A stretch of DNA of 64,000 nt. Source: Plantago ovata (Eukaryota > Streptophyta > Magnoliopsida > Lamiales > Plantaginaceae). The notes beneath the pieces were generated by a model that saw only the letters and a program-made list of their open reading frames with translations, was not told the origin of the DNA and ran no database searches. Position 1 is the first letter of the stretch, and every line of letters begins with the position of its first letter. A program made the translations under genes and the position numbers. Below are positions 35,165-47,030 of this stretch, in pieces. Where the stretch lies: assembly GCA_028274465.1 (NCBI GenBank), contig CM051458.1:84960085-85024084 (forward strand), read 5' to 3'.

Positions 35165-36600
35165 CATCATACATATGAGAATCATCCTCAGCATCAGACG
35201 AAATCAGAATATTGCAAGTTGTTTTTAGCTTCAAAGGCAACCTGCAAAAACAAGTTTTGTATCAACTTAACTAGTCGAAGATGTAGAATGAATTTATGAC
35301 GTGGAACTTTGATGGAACATCCAAAAAAACCTGTAAGCAATCTTCAAATCTATCACCTAAGCGCACATCACTTACATCATAGATGTGCGTATTCAAGTAT
35401 CAAACAAGTTTTGGACAATAATCGCCCGAGATGGTACATCAAGACATTATTATGCCACAGAAAACAAAAGATAATCTTTCAAAATTTAGTTTTAGTGGTG
35501 ATATCTGGCAAACTCGAAGACACAAGTGCAGTAGATAATATCAATTTTCAAATTTTGTAGTCCCTTAAAACAAAGCAAATAGTTGTGATTGTATGAATTT
35601 TGAGATTAGCTCAACATTGTGCTTCTGTGATTCGCTATATGGTACGTGCAAATTAAATTATGTGTTCTCCAGATACACCTGGCATATTGGCATATAAAGG
35701 AAGGATTGGTCGTTTCAGACAACAGAGAGAACGACATTAGCAAGAAATAGATCAGATTCGAACATAAAAATAATGAACATCGCCCTACTATGCTTATATA
35801 CTAATGAACTAGACAGATTTTTAGGGCATTAGAGTTTTAAGCAGAATAAAAATTTAAAAGTATATTCCAATTCTAAACGCATTTATCTCTAATAAAGTTT
35901 TCTATTCTAATATATATCTGATGATAAGGTTAAATTGTTCTATCTTATCCACAAATACTTACAATTGAACATAACATCTAGATACTTCTATGTACGGTTC
36001 TCATGTGCCGCGAATTAGTCACAACCCATGCGGGATGGAATCCCCTGTAGTGCTTCCCCTTTAAACGAGCCTTGTCCCCAAGGTTCTGAGCTTAGATTGG
36101 TCCCATTGCCATCTTGGTTATCTCCACATGTGTTTCTTCCCACATGATGCACTAGTCATTTATCATCCGGTGGCAACCACCCATTCCAAATGATAATGTC
36201 GTCTTGCTCCTGTTGGTCATCATTTCAATGTGTTCCAAGTCTTGCAGATGCAATCTCTCCGATCACCTAAAACCGTTTCTCTTAAGTCTGGTTTATCAAA
36301 AAGCTAAACAGTTTTTTTCATAAAATCGACCGGACATACCGGTAAACTCAAAAACCGTGAGATTAACCACTTAAACGTCGATTTTTGTAATTTTAGGAAA
36401 GTCTTATCTTTTCCAAAACTTTGGCAACCAAGGAATAACTGTATGTATTGTATTTTTCAGTAAGGTATTAGCATACTAGTCTTCGGCGCTCCAGTTCAAA
36501 TTTGTTTAGTTGAAATTTATATTTTAAAATGGTTAATTCAACTTTAAAAAAAAATATAGTTTTCATTTCATTTCAGTTCAGGTCCGTTCTGATAGAAATC
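35165..36600. other. Non-coding; possible retrotransposon remnant near 36000-36260
   Basis: No gene is seen. On the minus strand, 36000-36120 reads phrases like CTTGGGGACAAGGCTC and TTTAAAGGGGAAGCACTAC, which resemble the 3' internal region of Gypsy elements, but no frame can be followed. The rest is plain AT-rich sequence. Confidence 0.35.
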
Positions 36601-36609
36601 CAACTTTTT

Positions 36610-37140
36610 CAAAAGTTTAAACTTTTGGGAGAGTTGGAATTCTATCATGGTATCGGAGCCATCTGGCTCACGCTCACTTGGGATCGAATCTCCCCAGAGA
36701 CAAACTCCGTCCCTTATTAAAATTTCCACTCGATTGGTCTCCCAAAGAGGTTGAAATCGGCCACGAGTGCGAGGGAGTGTTGGAGAATTAATATAAATGA
36801 CTAGATTCCATTCCTCCCCAACAACTTAAGCTTTTGGGAGAGTTGGATTCTATTATGGTATCAGAGCCATCTGGCCCACAACCACCTGGGTTCGAATCTT
36901 CTCGAAGATAAACTCCGCTCCATATTAATTTTACACTCGATTGGCCTCCCCAAAGAGGTTGAAATCGGTCACGAGTGCGGGGGAGTGTTGGAGAATGAAT
37001 ATAAATGACTAGATTCCGTTCCTCCCCAACGGCTTAAGTTTTTGGGAGAGTTGGAATTCTATTATGGTATCATAGCCATCTGGCTCACGCCCACCTGGGT
37101 TCGAATCTCCTCGGAGACAAACTCCGCCCCTTATTAAATT
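36610..37140 (+). mobile_element. Tandem TRIM array (miniature LTR retrotransposon)
   Basis: A unit of roughly 200 bases repeats: an LTR-like block starting TGTTGGAGAAT (36778, 36986), a primer-binding-site-like TGGTATC.GAGCC (near 36638, 36857 and 37065), an internal part with TTCGAATCTCC and ACAAACTCCG, then a purine tract GTGCGGGGGAG before the next LTR. This LTR-internal-LTR-internal order in one direction fits a tandem TRIM. No coding sequence is present. A last LTR scrap lies at about 37552. Confidence 0.8.
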
Positions 37141-37528
37141 GGGTTTTTACCAAATGGTCAAATAAATTGGACTTATTTAACATTTGAATCACACCACAAA
37201 ATATTTTACAATTAGTCTTATTAATTACCATTTGGACTCATTTTGAGATTGATTGATAAAAAAAGAAGTACCCGGGTACTAAAATATAAGTACCGGGTAC
37301 TAAAACTAATGTGATACTAAGTGTCGGTACTAAAAGTTTAGTACCCGGTACCAAAAGTAGGGGATACTAAAGTGTTGGATACCTAATTATAAGTATTTAG
37401 GTACTATAACTAGCAGCGTACTAAAATTGAAGTGTCCGGATACTAAAACTAATGAGACCAAATGGTAAAAAGAATTGTGATAGTATTCAAATGGTAAACT
37501 ATTGAAGCAAATGAGACTAAATGATAGA
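37141..37528. mobile_element. Insertion inside the last TRIM unit with GTACC palindromic repeats
   Basis: The TRIM internal sequence breaks off at CTTATTAAA and resumes at TTGAAATCGGCCAC (37530). The intervening about 390 bases contain an inverted pair (TTACCATTTGGACTCATT at about 37226 and AATGAGACCAAATGGTAA at about 37451) and, at 37268-37440, about eight irregular copies of a TACTAAAA..AGTACC phrase with palindromic GTACCCGGGTAC. Probably a small non-autonomous DNA element; family unknown. Confidence 0.5.
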
Positions 37529-37856
37529 TTGAAATCGGCCACAAGTGCGGGGGTCTTGGAGAATCCCATATATATGCAAGATCGCAAGTATTAATAGAAA
37601 ACTTGCAAGAATACATGTACAAGTTATTGATATCTTCCCACGCATCTTGCGTGAAGAGCTAGCTGACAAATACAATTGTATAACTATAATGTATTGACAC
37701 AAAACTGAAAATGTAAACAATCCTTCAATGTTCCATACGATCAGTTATATATATCGACACAAATTTATAGAGGCAGCATATATAACAATCCAGCTTAAGT
37801 TTGATTAATATCATCCGTCAATATACTCTCTTTTTTCTTCTTTCTTTTTTACTGTA

Positions 37857-39299
37857 ATGGGAAACAACCCATCCATAGCCTACCCTTACAGTTCACGGCA
37901 ACGTCACGGTGAAGGATCAAGGTCCTACTCCTACCAACCAGAAGATGCTCCAGTTCCCATTTCTCAACAAGAATTTACTGAACTGTTCAAATTTTCTAAT
38001 CAGAACGCAGACTGGGAAATCATGTCGCAACGAGCCCGAGTCATTGACAAAGTGTCTGCTCAGCTAAGGATGAAGGAGCATGTCCCCAAGAATCATGTAT
38101 CTGTTTATGATCCCCTGATGGTGCCGTTGGGTCCTTACCACCGTGGTAACGATAAGCTCCAACAGGCAAAGGAGTTCAAGTACCTTTCTTTGAATTTGTG
38201 CTTTGCAGGTAACGATCGGCAAAAGAAATTGGCATATGAAAGAATCCTGGGGAAAATCAGAAAGGTCAGAGAATGCTATGTTGATGGGGAGATCTTGAAC
38301 AAGTATGATGATAAAAAGTTGGCGCTCATGATGCTGCTGGATTCGTGTTTGATCCTTAATTTCATGGAGACTCTTGCCAAGAGTAGGAGGAATAATCGGA
38401 CTAGCTCGTGCAACCAGGCTGCAGCTGATCCATTTATGGCCCGTGATATTCTAGTTCTTGAGAATCAAATCCCATTTTTCATCCTGATGACTTTGATCAA
38501 TACATTGTATGATCAGGATGGAGGTATACATGTACTGCGGACCTTCTTTAACTGGATATTGCATGACACACTGGATGATCAAGTGGCAGCAATGTTTCAA
38601 CAGCAAGCTGATGATCAGAATCTTCCGTTGCATATTCTAGAAGCTTGTTGGAAATTGACAGCAGCAGCAGGCAACAGGCAAGCTCCTCAGCCGGGAAACG
38701 TTAAAGCGGCTAGCACAAGGAGTCAGCATACCCTTCCTGTTTACCTCCACACAGAGTCAGCCAGGGAGCTCAAGTCTAAAGGTATTCACTTCAGTTCAAC
38801 TTCTTTGTGCTTCCTAAACGAAATTAAATTTGAGTCTCGGCTCATTTACGGACAACTTAAGGTCCCTACTTGTTATGTGTCCGAGCAAACAAGAGTGATG
38901 CTATCCAACATGATAGCCTACGAGCTATCGCCAAATACAGAGAATAAATTGATAGTGTTGTCATACGCACAGTTTATGAAGTCTCTGATCCAGACCACCG
39001 AAGATGTCAAAATACTGCAGCAGAAAGGAGTGTTTCACCGGAATGTGTTTGCAAATCCTGAACAAGTGGTGAATTTTTATAAAGGTGTAAACACACTGGG
39101 TATGGGTAACTCATATGTGTACGAGGACGTAATATCTAAAATTGGAGAGCACTCGAGCAGAAAGGCTAACACTTGGCTGGCAGAAGTGGCTCATGAATAT
39201 TTGAGGAGTCCGTGGACTATCATTGGCTTACTCGCTGCAATACTACTTCTTGTTCTAACAGTGTTGCAGACCTACTATACCATGTATCCTATGGAGTAG
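37857..39299 (+). CDS. DUF247 (UPF0481) plant membrane protein
   Basis: An uninterrupted 480-codon frame. The N-terminal half has family hallmarks: VPKNHVSVYDPLMVPLGPYHRG near residue 80, then EFKYLSLNLCF, the region around LALMMLLDSCLILNF, and ARDILVLENQIPFFILMTLI near 198-217. The C-terminal part has AYELSPNTENK and then YVEDVISKIGEH-like sequence, and ends in one hydrophobic helix (IIGLLAAILLLVLTVLQTYY) near 454-474. Plant DUF247 proteins are plasma-membrane anchored, usually single-exon and often fast-evolving; some sit at self-incompatibility loci in grasses. The biochemical role is unknown. Length is normal for the family. The first Met is used because the leader upstream is TC-rich with stops in frame. 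Confidence 0.93.
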   Translation: MGNNPSIAYPYSSRQRHGEGSRSYSYQPEDAPVPISQQEFTELFKFSNQNADWEIMSQRARVIDKVSAQLRMKEHVPKNHVSVYDPLMVPLGPYHRGNDKLQQAKEFKYLSLNLCFAGNDRQKKLAYERILGKIRKVRECYVDGEILNKYDDKKLALMMLLDSCLILNFMETLAKSRRNNRTSSCNQAAADPFMARDILVLENQIPFFILMTLINTLYDQDGGIHVLRTFFNWILHDTLDDQVAAMFQQQADDQNLPLHILEACWKLTAAAGNRQAPQPGNVKAASTRSQHTLPVYLHTESARELKSKGIHFSSTSLCFLNEIKFESRLIYGQLKVPTCYVSEQTRVMLSNMIAYELSPNTENKLIVLSYAQFMKSLIQTTEDVKILQQKGVFHRNVFANPEQVVNFYKGVNTLGMGNSYVYEDVISKIGEHSSRKANTWLAEVAHEYLRSPWTIIGLLAAILLLVLTVLQTYYTMYPME

Positions 39300-40350
39300 A
39301 TCAACCAAACATTCAGGCCATCCATTAAATTTTTCCCTCATCCATATGTTTTAAAAGAAAACGCGGAACAGTCTCTGCCCTATCTGGCCCCTCCTATTGT
39401 TTTGGTACAAATGAACATTTCCAATTAAAATTAACCTAACTAGTGAGTTTACATAATCAATTTGATCATAAGAGATGGTGTAGTAGTAAAGAGTTATAAT
39501 AGCATAAGAGAAGTAGGAGGTTAAAACTCCGACGGAGTCATAAGATTTGTAGGCATATTCGGAGATGAGCAGTGGATAAGTAAATTTGGTTACATTTGCC
39601 CAGTGAAAAAAATAAAAATTGATGAAACGTAATACCACTTTAAAAAAATATTATAAACTAAAGCGAGTAATATAAATGCGACTCTCTCATTTTGCTATAT
39701 GTTGAGCTAGCTCCTTCATTTATGCCACTTGATTCTTCATCATGTTTCTGCAGTGCTTGATAGTTATGCTCGATCTTGATAATCAATGCTCTTGTAAACT
39801 GCAAAAAAACAACACGGCACAAGAATCCTTCTAAGTCCTGATGTGTTTAAATACAATTCTATCTGATGTGTTTCGAAAACTCTTAAGCTTAAGTTCACCA
39901 AGGAGACATTGATAAGAACTTGACAATCAATTTCAGTTTCAACATTAGTCCGCCCTTGTTGCTGGCCAAAGAGAAACAGCCGCCTAACTCGTAATGCATG
40001 AGATTTTGTATTGAACACGGAGTATCTGAGTTTGACACTTGACTAATAATGCTTTAACACTAATTAACATATTTACCATGAGTTTTTAATATTCATTGTA
40101 CATAAATATCTCCCCGCTAGTGGGAAGGTGTATAATACCTCTTGTAACACGTTGGAAATCCGGATTCGCAGTTCCAAGCTTATTGCGGAGTTAAATTGAA
40201 CACAATACTACTTATAAAATGATGAAATATATTTTATTTCTTTTTCTTTTGATTATAATATAACAAACCAAAGCAGTTTGCCTTTCTTGTGCCTCTCAAA
40301 AATTAAACGAATCAATGAATTTTACACTAACGCAGTAGTCCCCTAACACA
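39300..40350. other. Intergenic, with a SINE-like relic
   Basis: Lies between the 3' ends of two convergent genes. Apart from the SINE-like piece at 39465-39617, no coding sequence or element is recognised. Short antisense frames here are not protein-like. Confidence 0.5.
39465..39617 (+). mobile_element. SINE-like relic related to the element at 27904
   Basis: It shares the order of phrases with the 27904 SINE (GACGGAGT.ATAAG in the middle and an A-rich GTGAAAAAAATAAAAATTG tail against GTTAAAAATAAAAATG), but the B box is degraded. A possible short target duplication, TTGAT, is at both ends. Confidence 0.45.
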
Positions 40351-41292
40351 TTACACCAAAGGCGAGCATTTAGAAGTCAAAGGATCATAAATCGCCGGAA
40401 GCAAGTACTTCCTCCCATTCGCACCGTGCGCGTTGTAGCTCGCCCCAGTCGTCTGATCCACCAACAAGTTCCCAGCATACCCCGGATACGCCCCATTCCC
40501 ATAAATACCCGGACAAGCCGACGCCGCTTCCAACTGGGCCCCAGTTGGGCCTTGATAAAACCCATTTCCAAACGGATTAGTCGCAGTAGACGCCATAAGC
40601 CCAGACAAGCTAATGATCATCCCGTCCAAGCCCAAATCATTGTTCGGCGCAATCAGAGGCGGGCTCTGCGGGCCGTAAATAGGCTGGTGGAAAGGCCACG
40701 CGCAGTAGCCCGCGCACTGAGTCTCCGCGTTCCCGACCCAAATGTAAGCGAATTTGTAATTCTTCCCTTTCACAAACGCGTTGTGGGAACCGTGGGACCC
40801 GCAGCGGTTGACACAGAAGCCATCGACTGTTACATCAGAAGCAGTTAACACGACATTAATGGCGTTCTTCTGGTCGCCCTTGGACGCCAGCTGGACGATC
40901 TGCTTGTTGGTTAGGTGCTTGCCGAGCGAGTAGTTTTCGTCGAGGATCTGGTGGTTGAGGTTGAGAGAGAGGGGATTTCGCTTGGAGTTGGCGAGATGGT
41001 AGTATTTCTCGGTGGTTTTCCACCAGGTTGCGACGGATGGTTGGTTGTGTGATGGGGTTTTAGAGAGAGATGAGATGAAATCGGAGACGATGGCTCTTTG
41101 GGCAGGTTTGAAGTTGCCGTACCAGATGAGGTTGACGGAGATTCTGCCGTGGAGGAGAGGGCCTTTGTGGTACTTGAGTGGCTCGGACTGGGGGTCCTGG
41201 ACTAGGTAGAGGAGTCGGCTTGAGGCGAAGCAGATGTTGAAGAGTGAAGCTAGAGAGAGAACTGCGAGAATGAGAGCTTTTTGAGAAGCCAT
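40351..41292 (-). CDS. EXORDIUM-like secreted protein
   Basis: An intact 313-codon frame. Residues 1-23 form a signal peptide ([20 protein letters not shown] then CFASS). The EXORDIUM/PHI-1 family body follows: [45 protein letters not shown], then [40 protein letters not shown], and a C-terminal [20 protein letters not shown] motif followed by a [11 protein letters not shown] region. Family members are apoplastic proteins linked to brassinosteroid- and sugar-responsive growth. Full length, intronless as is usual for the family. A TATAAATA box lies on the minus strand at 41384-41391, about 90 bases upstream of the start. Confidence 0.95.
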   Translation of the reverse strand: MASQKALILAVLSLASLFNICFASSRLLYLVQDPQSEPLKYHKGPLLHGRISVNLIWYGNFKPAQRAIVSDFISSLSKTPSHNQPSVATWWKTTEKYYHLANSKRNPLSLNLNHQILDENYSLGKHLTNKQIVQLASKGDQKNAINVVLTASDVTVDGFCVNRCGSHGSHNAFVKGKNYKFAYIWVGNAETQCAGYCAWPFHQPIYGPQSPPLIAPNNDLGLDGMIISLSGLMASTATNPFGNGFYQGPTGAQLEAASACPGIYGNGAYPGYAGNLLVDQTTGASYNAHGANGRKYLLPAIYDPLTSKCSPLV

Positions 41293-41383
41293 TTTTGTTA
41301 TTTTGTTATCAGAGTGTATTGTTTGTAGAGAGAGAGACTAGACAGTGAGCTGAGAGATGGTGAAGTGAGGGAGTGGGAGAGGG

Positions 41384-41391
41384 TATTTATA
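41384..41391 (-). promoter_or_regulatory. TATA box of the EXORDIUM-like gene
   Basis: TATAAATA on the minus strand, 92 bases upstream of the start codon, followed by a GA/CT-rich leader (about 41320-41340). Confidence 0.7.
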
Positions 41392-41449
41392 GAAAGGGAT
41401 TAAGGGATTATTATTTTAGTTTTTTTATTTTTGAAAGAAAATGTCTTAT

Positions 41450-42260
41450 TTAATTATTTTGGTGTATTTATTTATTAAATGGAGGTGAGAAAGAGACATA
41501 TGATATGAGTTTGCTTAGGCAATAGTCAAAAAACTCAAAAAGGGTTCGATGAAAGAGAGAGGATTGGGACGCGGGATTGGGTGGGTGTAGTGCGTGTAAT
41601 TCGGTAGCCGTTAACTCGCTGCCATTAAAAATTTAAAATGTGTGATGTTGTAGTTGTACTACACTACTACTACTACTTTTTTTTCAGTTGGATTTTTTTT
41701 CATTTTTTTTTGGTGTGTGAAGAAGAAAAGAACAAAAAGGGTTACAGCTTGATGCTACTAGTACTGGACAGCTTAGTTACAGCAAGCAAGCTTTCTAATT
41801 TTGTGCTTTTTTTGCATGAGGAAGGGGTGACTTGAATTTGTTTACCGAAAGGCCCTTCTATTGATTCTCATGGAAGCTAGATTCAAATTCAAAATAAATG
41901 TATAATATAATCAAAAGTTCAAAACAATGTCGGATTAATTTACTTGCATAAACTCAAAACGATTTTTTTTTTAGGAAATTTCATATACAAGTTTGAAATT
42001 ATAGAGATATACATAATTAATAAAAAAAATATTCATTATATATAGATAATAATAAATGTGAACGATACATGTTTGTCCAATTTAAAAAGTTTCAATTTAC
42101 TGATTTTGGTTAGCAGGTGAAAAGTAACGTTTGTTATGAAATACTAGTAAAGAGAGTAAAAACTAAAAATGTATTGAAATGAATGTTCTTTAACAAACAG
42201 ATAGACAAAGTTCATTGAATTTTTACATTTAATAACAAATTTTATGAGTTAAAATATGTC
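41450..42260. other. Intergenic upstream of the EXORDIUM-like gene
   Basis: No gene is seen. There are T-rich and TAC-repeat patches near 41655-41710. A 65-codon plus-strand frame starting at 41638 is low-complexity and not called. Confidence 0.45.
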
Positions 42261-42265
42261 TCCAT

Positions 42266-42388
42266 ATAAGTATAACTCAATCGATAAGCTGTTTCAACTC
42301 CAACCATTAGGTCGGTGGTTCGAGTCATCACGAGGTAAATATGAAACCATTATTGATCCTCGTTTTGATGGTTAAAAAAAAAAAAAAG
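42266..42388 (+). mobile_element. Second tRNA-derived SINE (different family)
   Basis: An A-box-like TATAACTCAATCGATAAGCT is followed by a B-box-like GGTGGTTCGAGTCATC at 42314-42329, and the element ends in a run of 14 A at 42375-42388. No clear target duplication was seen. It is too diverged to be a tRNA gene (no acceptor-stem pairing). Confidence 0.7.
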
Positions 42389-42389
42389 G

Positions 42390-45300
42390 CACAATCTTGG
42401 TCCTTAGTATGGTCGACTAGTATACCACCTTTTATTTCAAAGATGTCAACCGGCTATATCCAAACCACTAGGGGCTAACCCTTTTGGGTCTGAGGCATGT
42501 GGCATCATACACATGTTGTTGAAATTTTAGATAAACCAAATGTGATTGTTCATAACTTTGTAATTCCACCAAAGGGGGGTTCACACGTTAGAAAATGAGG
42601 TTTTTTTAGAACATGTATTAATCTACTATAGTTGAAGACACTTGATACAGTATTACTAAAATACCTTTTATGGTGAAAGAGTAATTTAAGTTTAAAGTGT
42701 GTTGGTTGATGCATGGTATGGTGTTCAAAAATATCTCACATAGCTAAAGTTGAGAAGGAGTAAGTTAAATAAGAAGTCATAGATTAGCTTAGGTGTTGGA
42801 CCCCCTTGGGGTATCCATTCATTTGGAAGGGAAAAGGGTTAGATGGCTCCTCGGTTCATCCGAACGCACGCTGGGACCGGGCCTCAGGTCCATGGGTTCG
42901 TGGGCCTGGCTAGGGCTAGTGGCGGATATATATTTTTTTGTCTAAATATTAACTTTGTAAATTGGGTCCAATTAGAAAGTCCAACGGGGACGGATCAAAT
43001 TTATGTGTTGATCATCAAGCGCAACACTTCGCTGAAAAGATTAAGTCTTTTCGCTTGCAACTCTTCCCTGAAAAGCCTTGTCTTTTCGTCTGAAGTTGTG
43101 TGTTGTTTCACTTTGTGCCTGTTTGATTGCACCACCCCTCCAGAATTGCAGAATACACAACAATTTACAATCTCTCCTTCTTCTCTATGTCTCCCGAAAA
43201 GCAAAGGTTCTCATATTGTAGTAGTCTACACATAATTCGTATTTTTCAGTACTTGTAATACGAATCACATGCAGTTTTATCTCGGGACTCTGTTCGTCAG
43301 ATACTGTAAATATCAAGTGCAGGACGAATAAAGTTTTAAGAACAGAGTGTTGACGCTCAGCTCTGCAGTTCTTATTTCTATCTATTTCCAGATTCTCAAT
43401 TCCATACTATTCTGCCTAATCTTGGATTTTGCTAAGACTCTGCCTACAAGTTTAAGTTTTGACTATAAATAACACAGTTTTTTATGTATACTCCGTATCT
43501 ATTTAATACTCCAGTTAATTTATGTATGAACTAATTGGTTATTCAACTCATTTACTTCTAAATTATTTATCAACTTGTCTAACTGCATCTCTTTCCTTTA
43601 ATTTTTGCAAGTTTCATATCACATGCTTAGAAAACATTCAAGGACGTAATTGGACTCTAAGATTTAAAAGGGGTTAATACTACCCTAACACATTTTAATC
43701 CTCAACCCTTTCAAGTTCCAACTAGTATTTCCAAAACTCGGTCAAGGGTGATACTGACCGAGTTCCTTTTTTTTTCTTCTAAAACATAAACCAATTTTGA
43801 GTTTTAGCGTAGTTTTCACTTTTCAACCGCATATAGTATCCTACATCTACAATTTATGATGATCATAATAGGGTATCATATCATAATTTAATAAATTAAA
43901 GTGTTAATATTGAGAAGGAAGAAAAAGTGGGTGAATACTGAATTGAAGGAATTTAGGACATAGATTGGGTAAGGACAGGCTGGAGGGTGATTATTGGGAA
44001 GCGCGGATGAGGAGCGGTCCCAACTGGCAATAGTATAGTAGTAATAGTACTGTAGTAACTAGTAAGGTTATGCCAGCCAAGCAAGCAGCAGGATCCTAGG
44101 TACTGTACCAACAGTCCACTAATACTAATTCTGTCCTAATGTACACATTACGTTTAATTTTTTTCACGATTTTTTTTTAACAAACATGTTATATTATCTT
44201 TTTTCGCTTCAGGGATTTTGAGTAAAATGGATAAATATAATTAAAAAAATAATCAAAAAATAAAACCTAATGAAATGAGTTTAATGGAGTTAGTATCCTG
44301 TAGTATGTGTACTGTGTACATGTTTTAAAAGAAACACCTCAGACTGTGACACACCATACGCGCCCTCTATCTAATCCCTTTACGCTTAGAGACATAACTA
44401 CAGCCACCAGCTCACACACTGCTCGTGACTGGTGAAATATACTATTCAATATTCATTCCATTAACATTTCTGGATTGGGTTTCTAGTTACTGTTACTCCT
44501 TGCTAGTACTACTCTACTATTCCAGCTGGATCAAGCTTTACTTCACCTAGCAGCTTCCAGCTGTTCTTCCACGTCCTTGGCACAATCTTATCCTCTTTTT
44601 TTTCTTTTCCCTTTTCTCTCCTTCCTCACTTTCATTTTTGGCTCAACTCCCTCTCCCTTTGTCCTTTCCTAATGGGGCTCCCAGATTTTGTACAACTTCA
44701 CATTCAAAATGCATAAAAAGATCACCCACTTTATTTTATTTATTTTTGTTAGGCCATTTTAAGTATGTTTAGATTGGTTTACACATGATGAAAATATCAA
44801 TACCTTAACTTAGTTACATGTTCAATTTTTCATTCAATTTTTCATTAAATTGAATTTGTGATTGGTGTATTATAACACTGAACTTGTCACAGCTTACGTG
44901 GCAAATATACTTTTCAGACTAGTGCATTAGTCGTTGGGTTTACCTAAAGGGTTGCATAGTTGCGAGTTGCTAACATATTTGATAAGTAAAGGAAAAAAAA
45001 AACACTCAATCACCTCACTAAGTCTTCCTTTTTTGCATCTTTGGAGTTTATTTGTAGATTGGAAAAACTAAGATTGAGATTAGGACGTTGTGGGATAGTT
45101 ACCACTTACTAATTTTATCAACCTATTTCAATTGGGCCGATGTCAAACTTGACATTTAATGTCCGAAGGAAAGTAATTGACAATTGATATGTAACACTTA
45201 CCTTTTGCACTTAACAATATCGTTACTTATTGACATTCCACATAACCGCGTGTGTATCCTAATGAGTCTTGGTGTAATTGGTATATTTCTCGTTGGTTTA

Positions 45301-46392
45301 GGTAGTCTACTCTACTCTTGTTGTTGCCTAGGTGTTTCTCAAATGTTAATGTTGTAATACGGTCTCGGTTTTTGGACTTTATAAGCTTGTTTGGAGTCTT
45401 GCTTGTGCTCATTTATTTTCATTACTAAAACTTTTAGTTGTTTAAAATAAGAAATAAAAGGAAGTTTGTGGCATGTTGTTCAAATCATGGTTGACTCTCC
45501 TATATTTTATTTACAATCATTTTAGCTTTTTAGCTTTTTTCATACTAAAATGATCTAGTTCAGTGTTGGTGCTAAAATCAAACATAGGGAAAAATATATA
45601 AAAAGGGAACAATTGTATTAGGGAAAAATTGTGACTTATTCATCTGGATAGTATACCTGACTTCAAGGGCAAGCAACCGGAGGAGCGACGCCAACTTGTG
45701 ATTGGGGAGACGTGTTAGTGACACCTCCTCCAATCATCGAAAGTAAAATGTGTGGCTCCATCAGATTAGAAACAAGGCAATAGAAAGAAACAAAAAGACA
45801 CCAATGTATGGCCACTCCGTCTTTTGGCTACCTACTGGAGCATACAATTTGGCCCCATTCAGATTTTGGGAACATTTGATAACGCCATTTTCCAAGTCTC
45901 GCTGCATTTTCCAAAATCGTCCAATACCATATATTTCCGGAGCCAGCTATTATGCTATAATTCATATTCTAGGGCTACCCACTAATATCAACCCTTCGCC
46001 TTGGTCACCAAGGCTTGGTGGTGTAGCAGTGGGTGCTGTCATATGTCCATGGCCTACATACCCTTTTTAGTACGCTGAATTGTGTTATATCTAACTCCAC
46101 CTCTTGTTCGATTTATGATTAAATAGATTAAGTTGCAAACACTATATGGAAATCAAGCTGGTATACTGTTCAATTTGAATTACATCAACAATCCACATAA
46201 TTTAATGAACAAGCAATTGATCAAATAAACACTCGATCAAATATATAATTTGTAAATAAAAAATCACATAAGGAATTAAATATAATTAACGTGGTTGCCT
46301 GGCTGGGGAGTTACAAAATGATCTATACTTATTGAAATATGGAAGTGTATATATCTTGCTTATTTATGGAACTACATTATTGATTTCAAAAT
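42390..46392. other. Long intergenic stretch without recognised gene
   Basis: About 4 kb without a supported gene. 42840-43400 is less AT-rich and reads like a transcribed leader or an old LTR (CTCTCCTTCTTCTCTATGTCTCCC, AACAGAGTGTTGACGCTCAG), but no ends were found. 44330-44700 has pyrimidine-rich, promoter-like composition. 45650-46075 holds a 106-codon frame of unknown nature that I do not call. Confidence 0.4.
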
Positions 46393-46397
46393 CAGAG

Positions 46398-46957
46398 TGA
46401 TGAGACCTCGGGTTGGACCACGACCACACAAGAGGCAGAGGACCGGACGAGACGGGCCGCGAGGCCCATCAGCCTAGGAGGCCGGCGGACAGGAGAGAGG
46501 CGGCGGCTAGGGGAAGATTTTTCCTAGTTGTCTATTTTGATGTTTATCTATTTACCTTTTTGCATTAAGACAATCTTTGGTTATTATTATTCTTAGTTAT
46601 CTCGTTATGGTTTATACTCTAGAAGATTCCATTTTGCGGGTTAGGCCTGTCGTCTAATGGGTCAAAGTCTGTTAAGTTTTGCTAGTATAAATAAGCATGT
46701 AAGACTCTATATTTTTCATTCAGTCAATAAACTCGTGAGTTCATCTCTAGATTGCGACCTTGTGTCTTGATATTACCTTGCGACAGGGTAGATAGTCCAA
46801 CCATACCGTAGTTACCGGGGAGGTAGTAGCTGGAAGGGAGATTGCTCTTTAGCAACTTTCTTCGCCTAGCTGTGATCAGTTAGGGGAAACCGGGTAATTC
46901 TTCTGCTTTTCTCAGTCTTTCTTTACTATTTATCTCTACGAAATCGAGGTTCCATCA
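46398..46957 (+). repeat. 5' LTR
   Basis: Contains TATAAATA near 46685-46692 and AATAAA near 46725-46731, giving a plausible U3-R-U5 layout. The GC-rich start (46400-46515) contrasts with the AT-rich middle. Confidence 0.93.
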
Positions 46958-47030
46958 GCTTGGCATCCAGAGCTAAGTTTGAAGATCCGAAACTACGCTT
47001 CCGCAACAACACCAACAGCAACGACCAACA

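Noticed and set aside
40377-41209. Open frames on both strands inside the EXORDIUM-like gene (for example 40426-40848 plus strand)
   Set aside because: They are out-of-frame shadows of the 313-codon gene.
42843-43235. 130-codon plus-strand frame
   Set aside because: Opens in a GC-richer patch with a promoter-like tail; no domain, and an antisense frame is equally open. Possibly an old LTR, but no ends found.
45750-46070. 106-codon plus-strand frame
   Set aside because: No recognisable domain or homologous phrase, no promoter or neighbours to support it.
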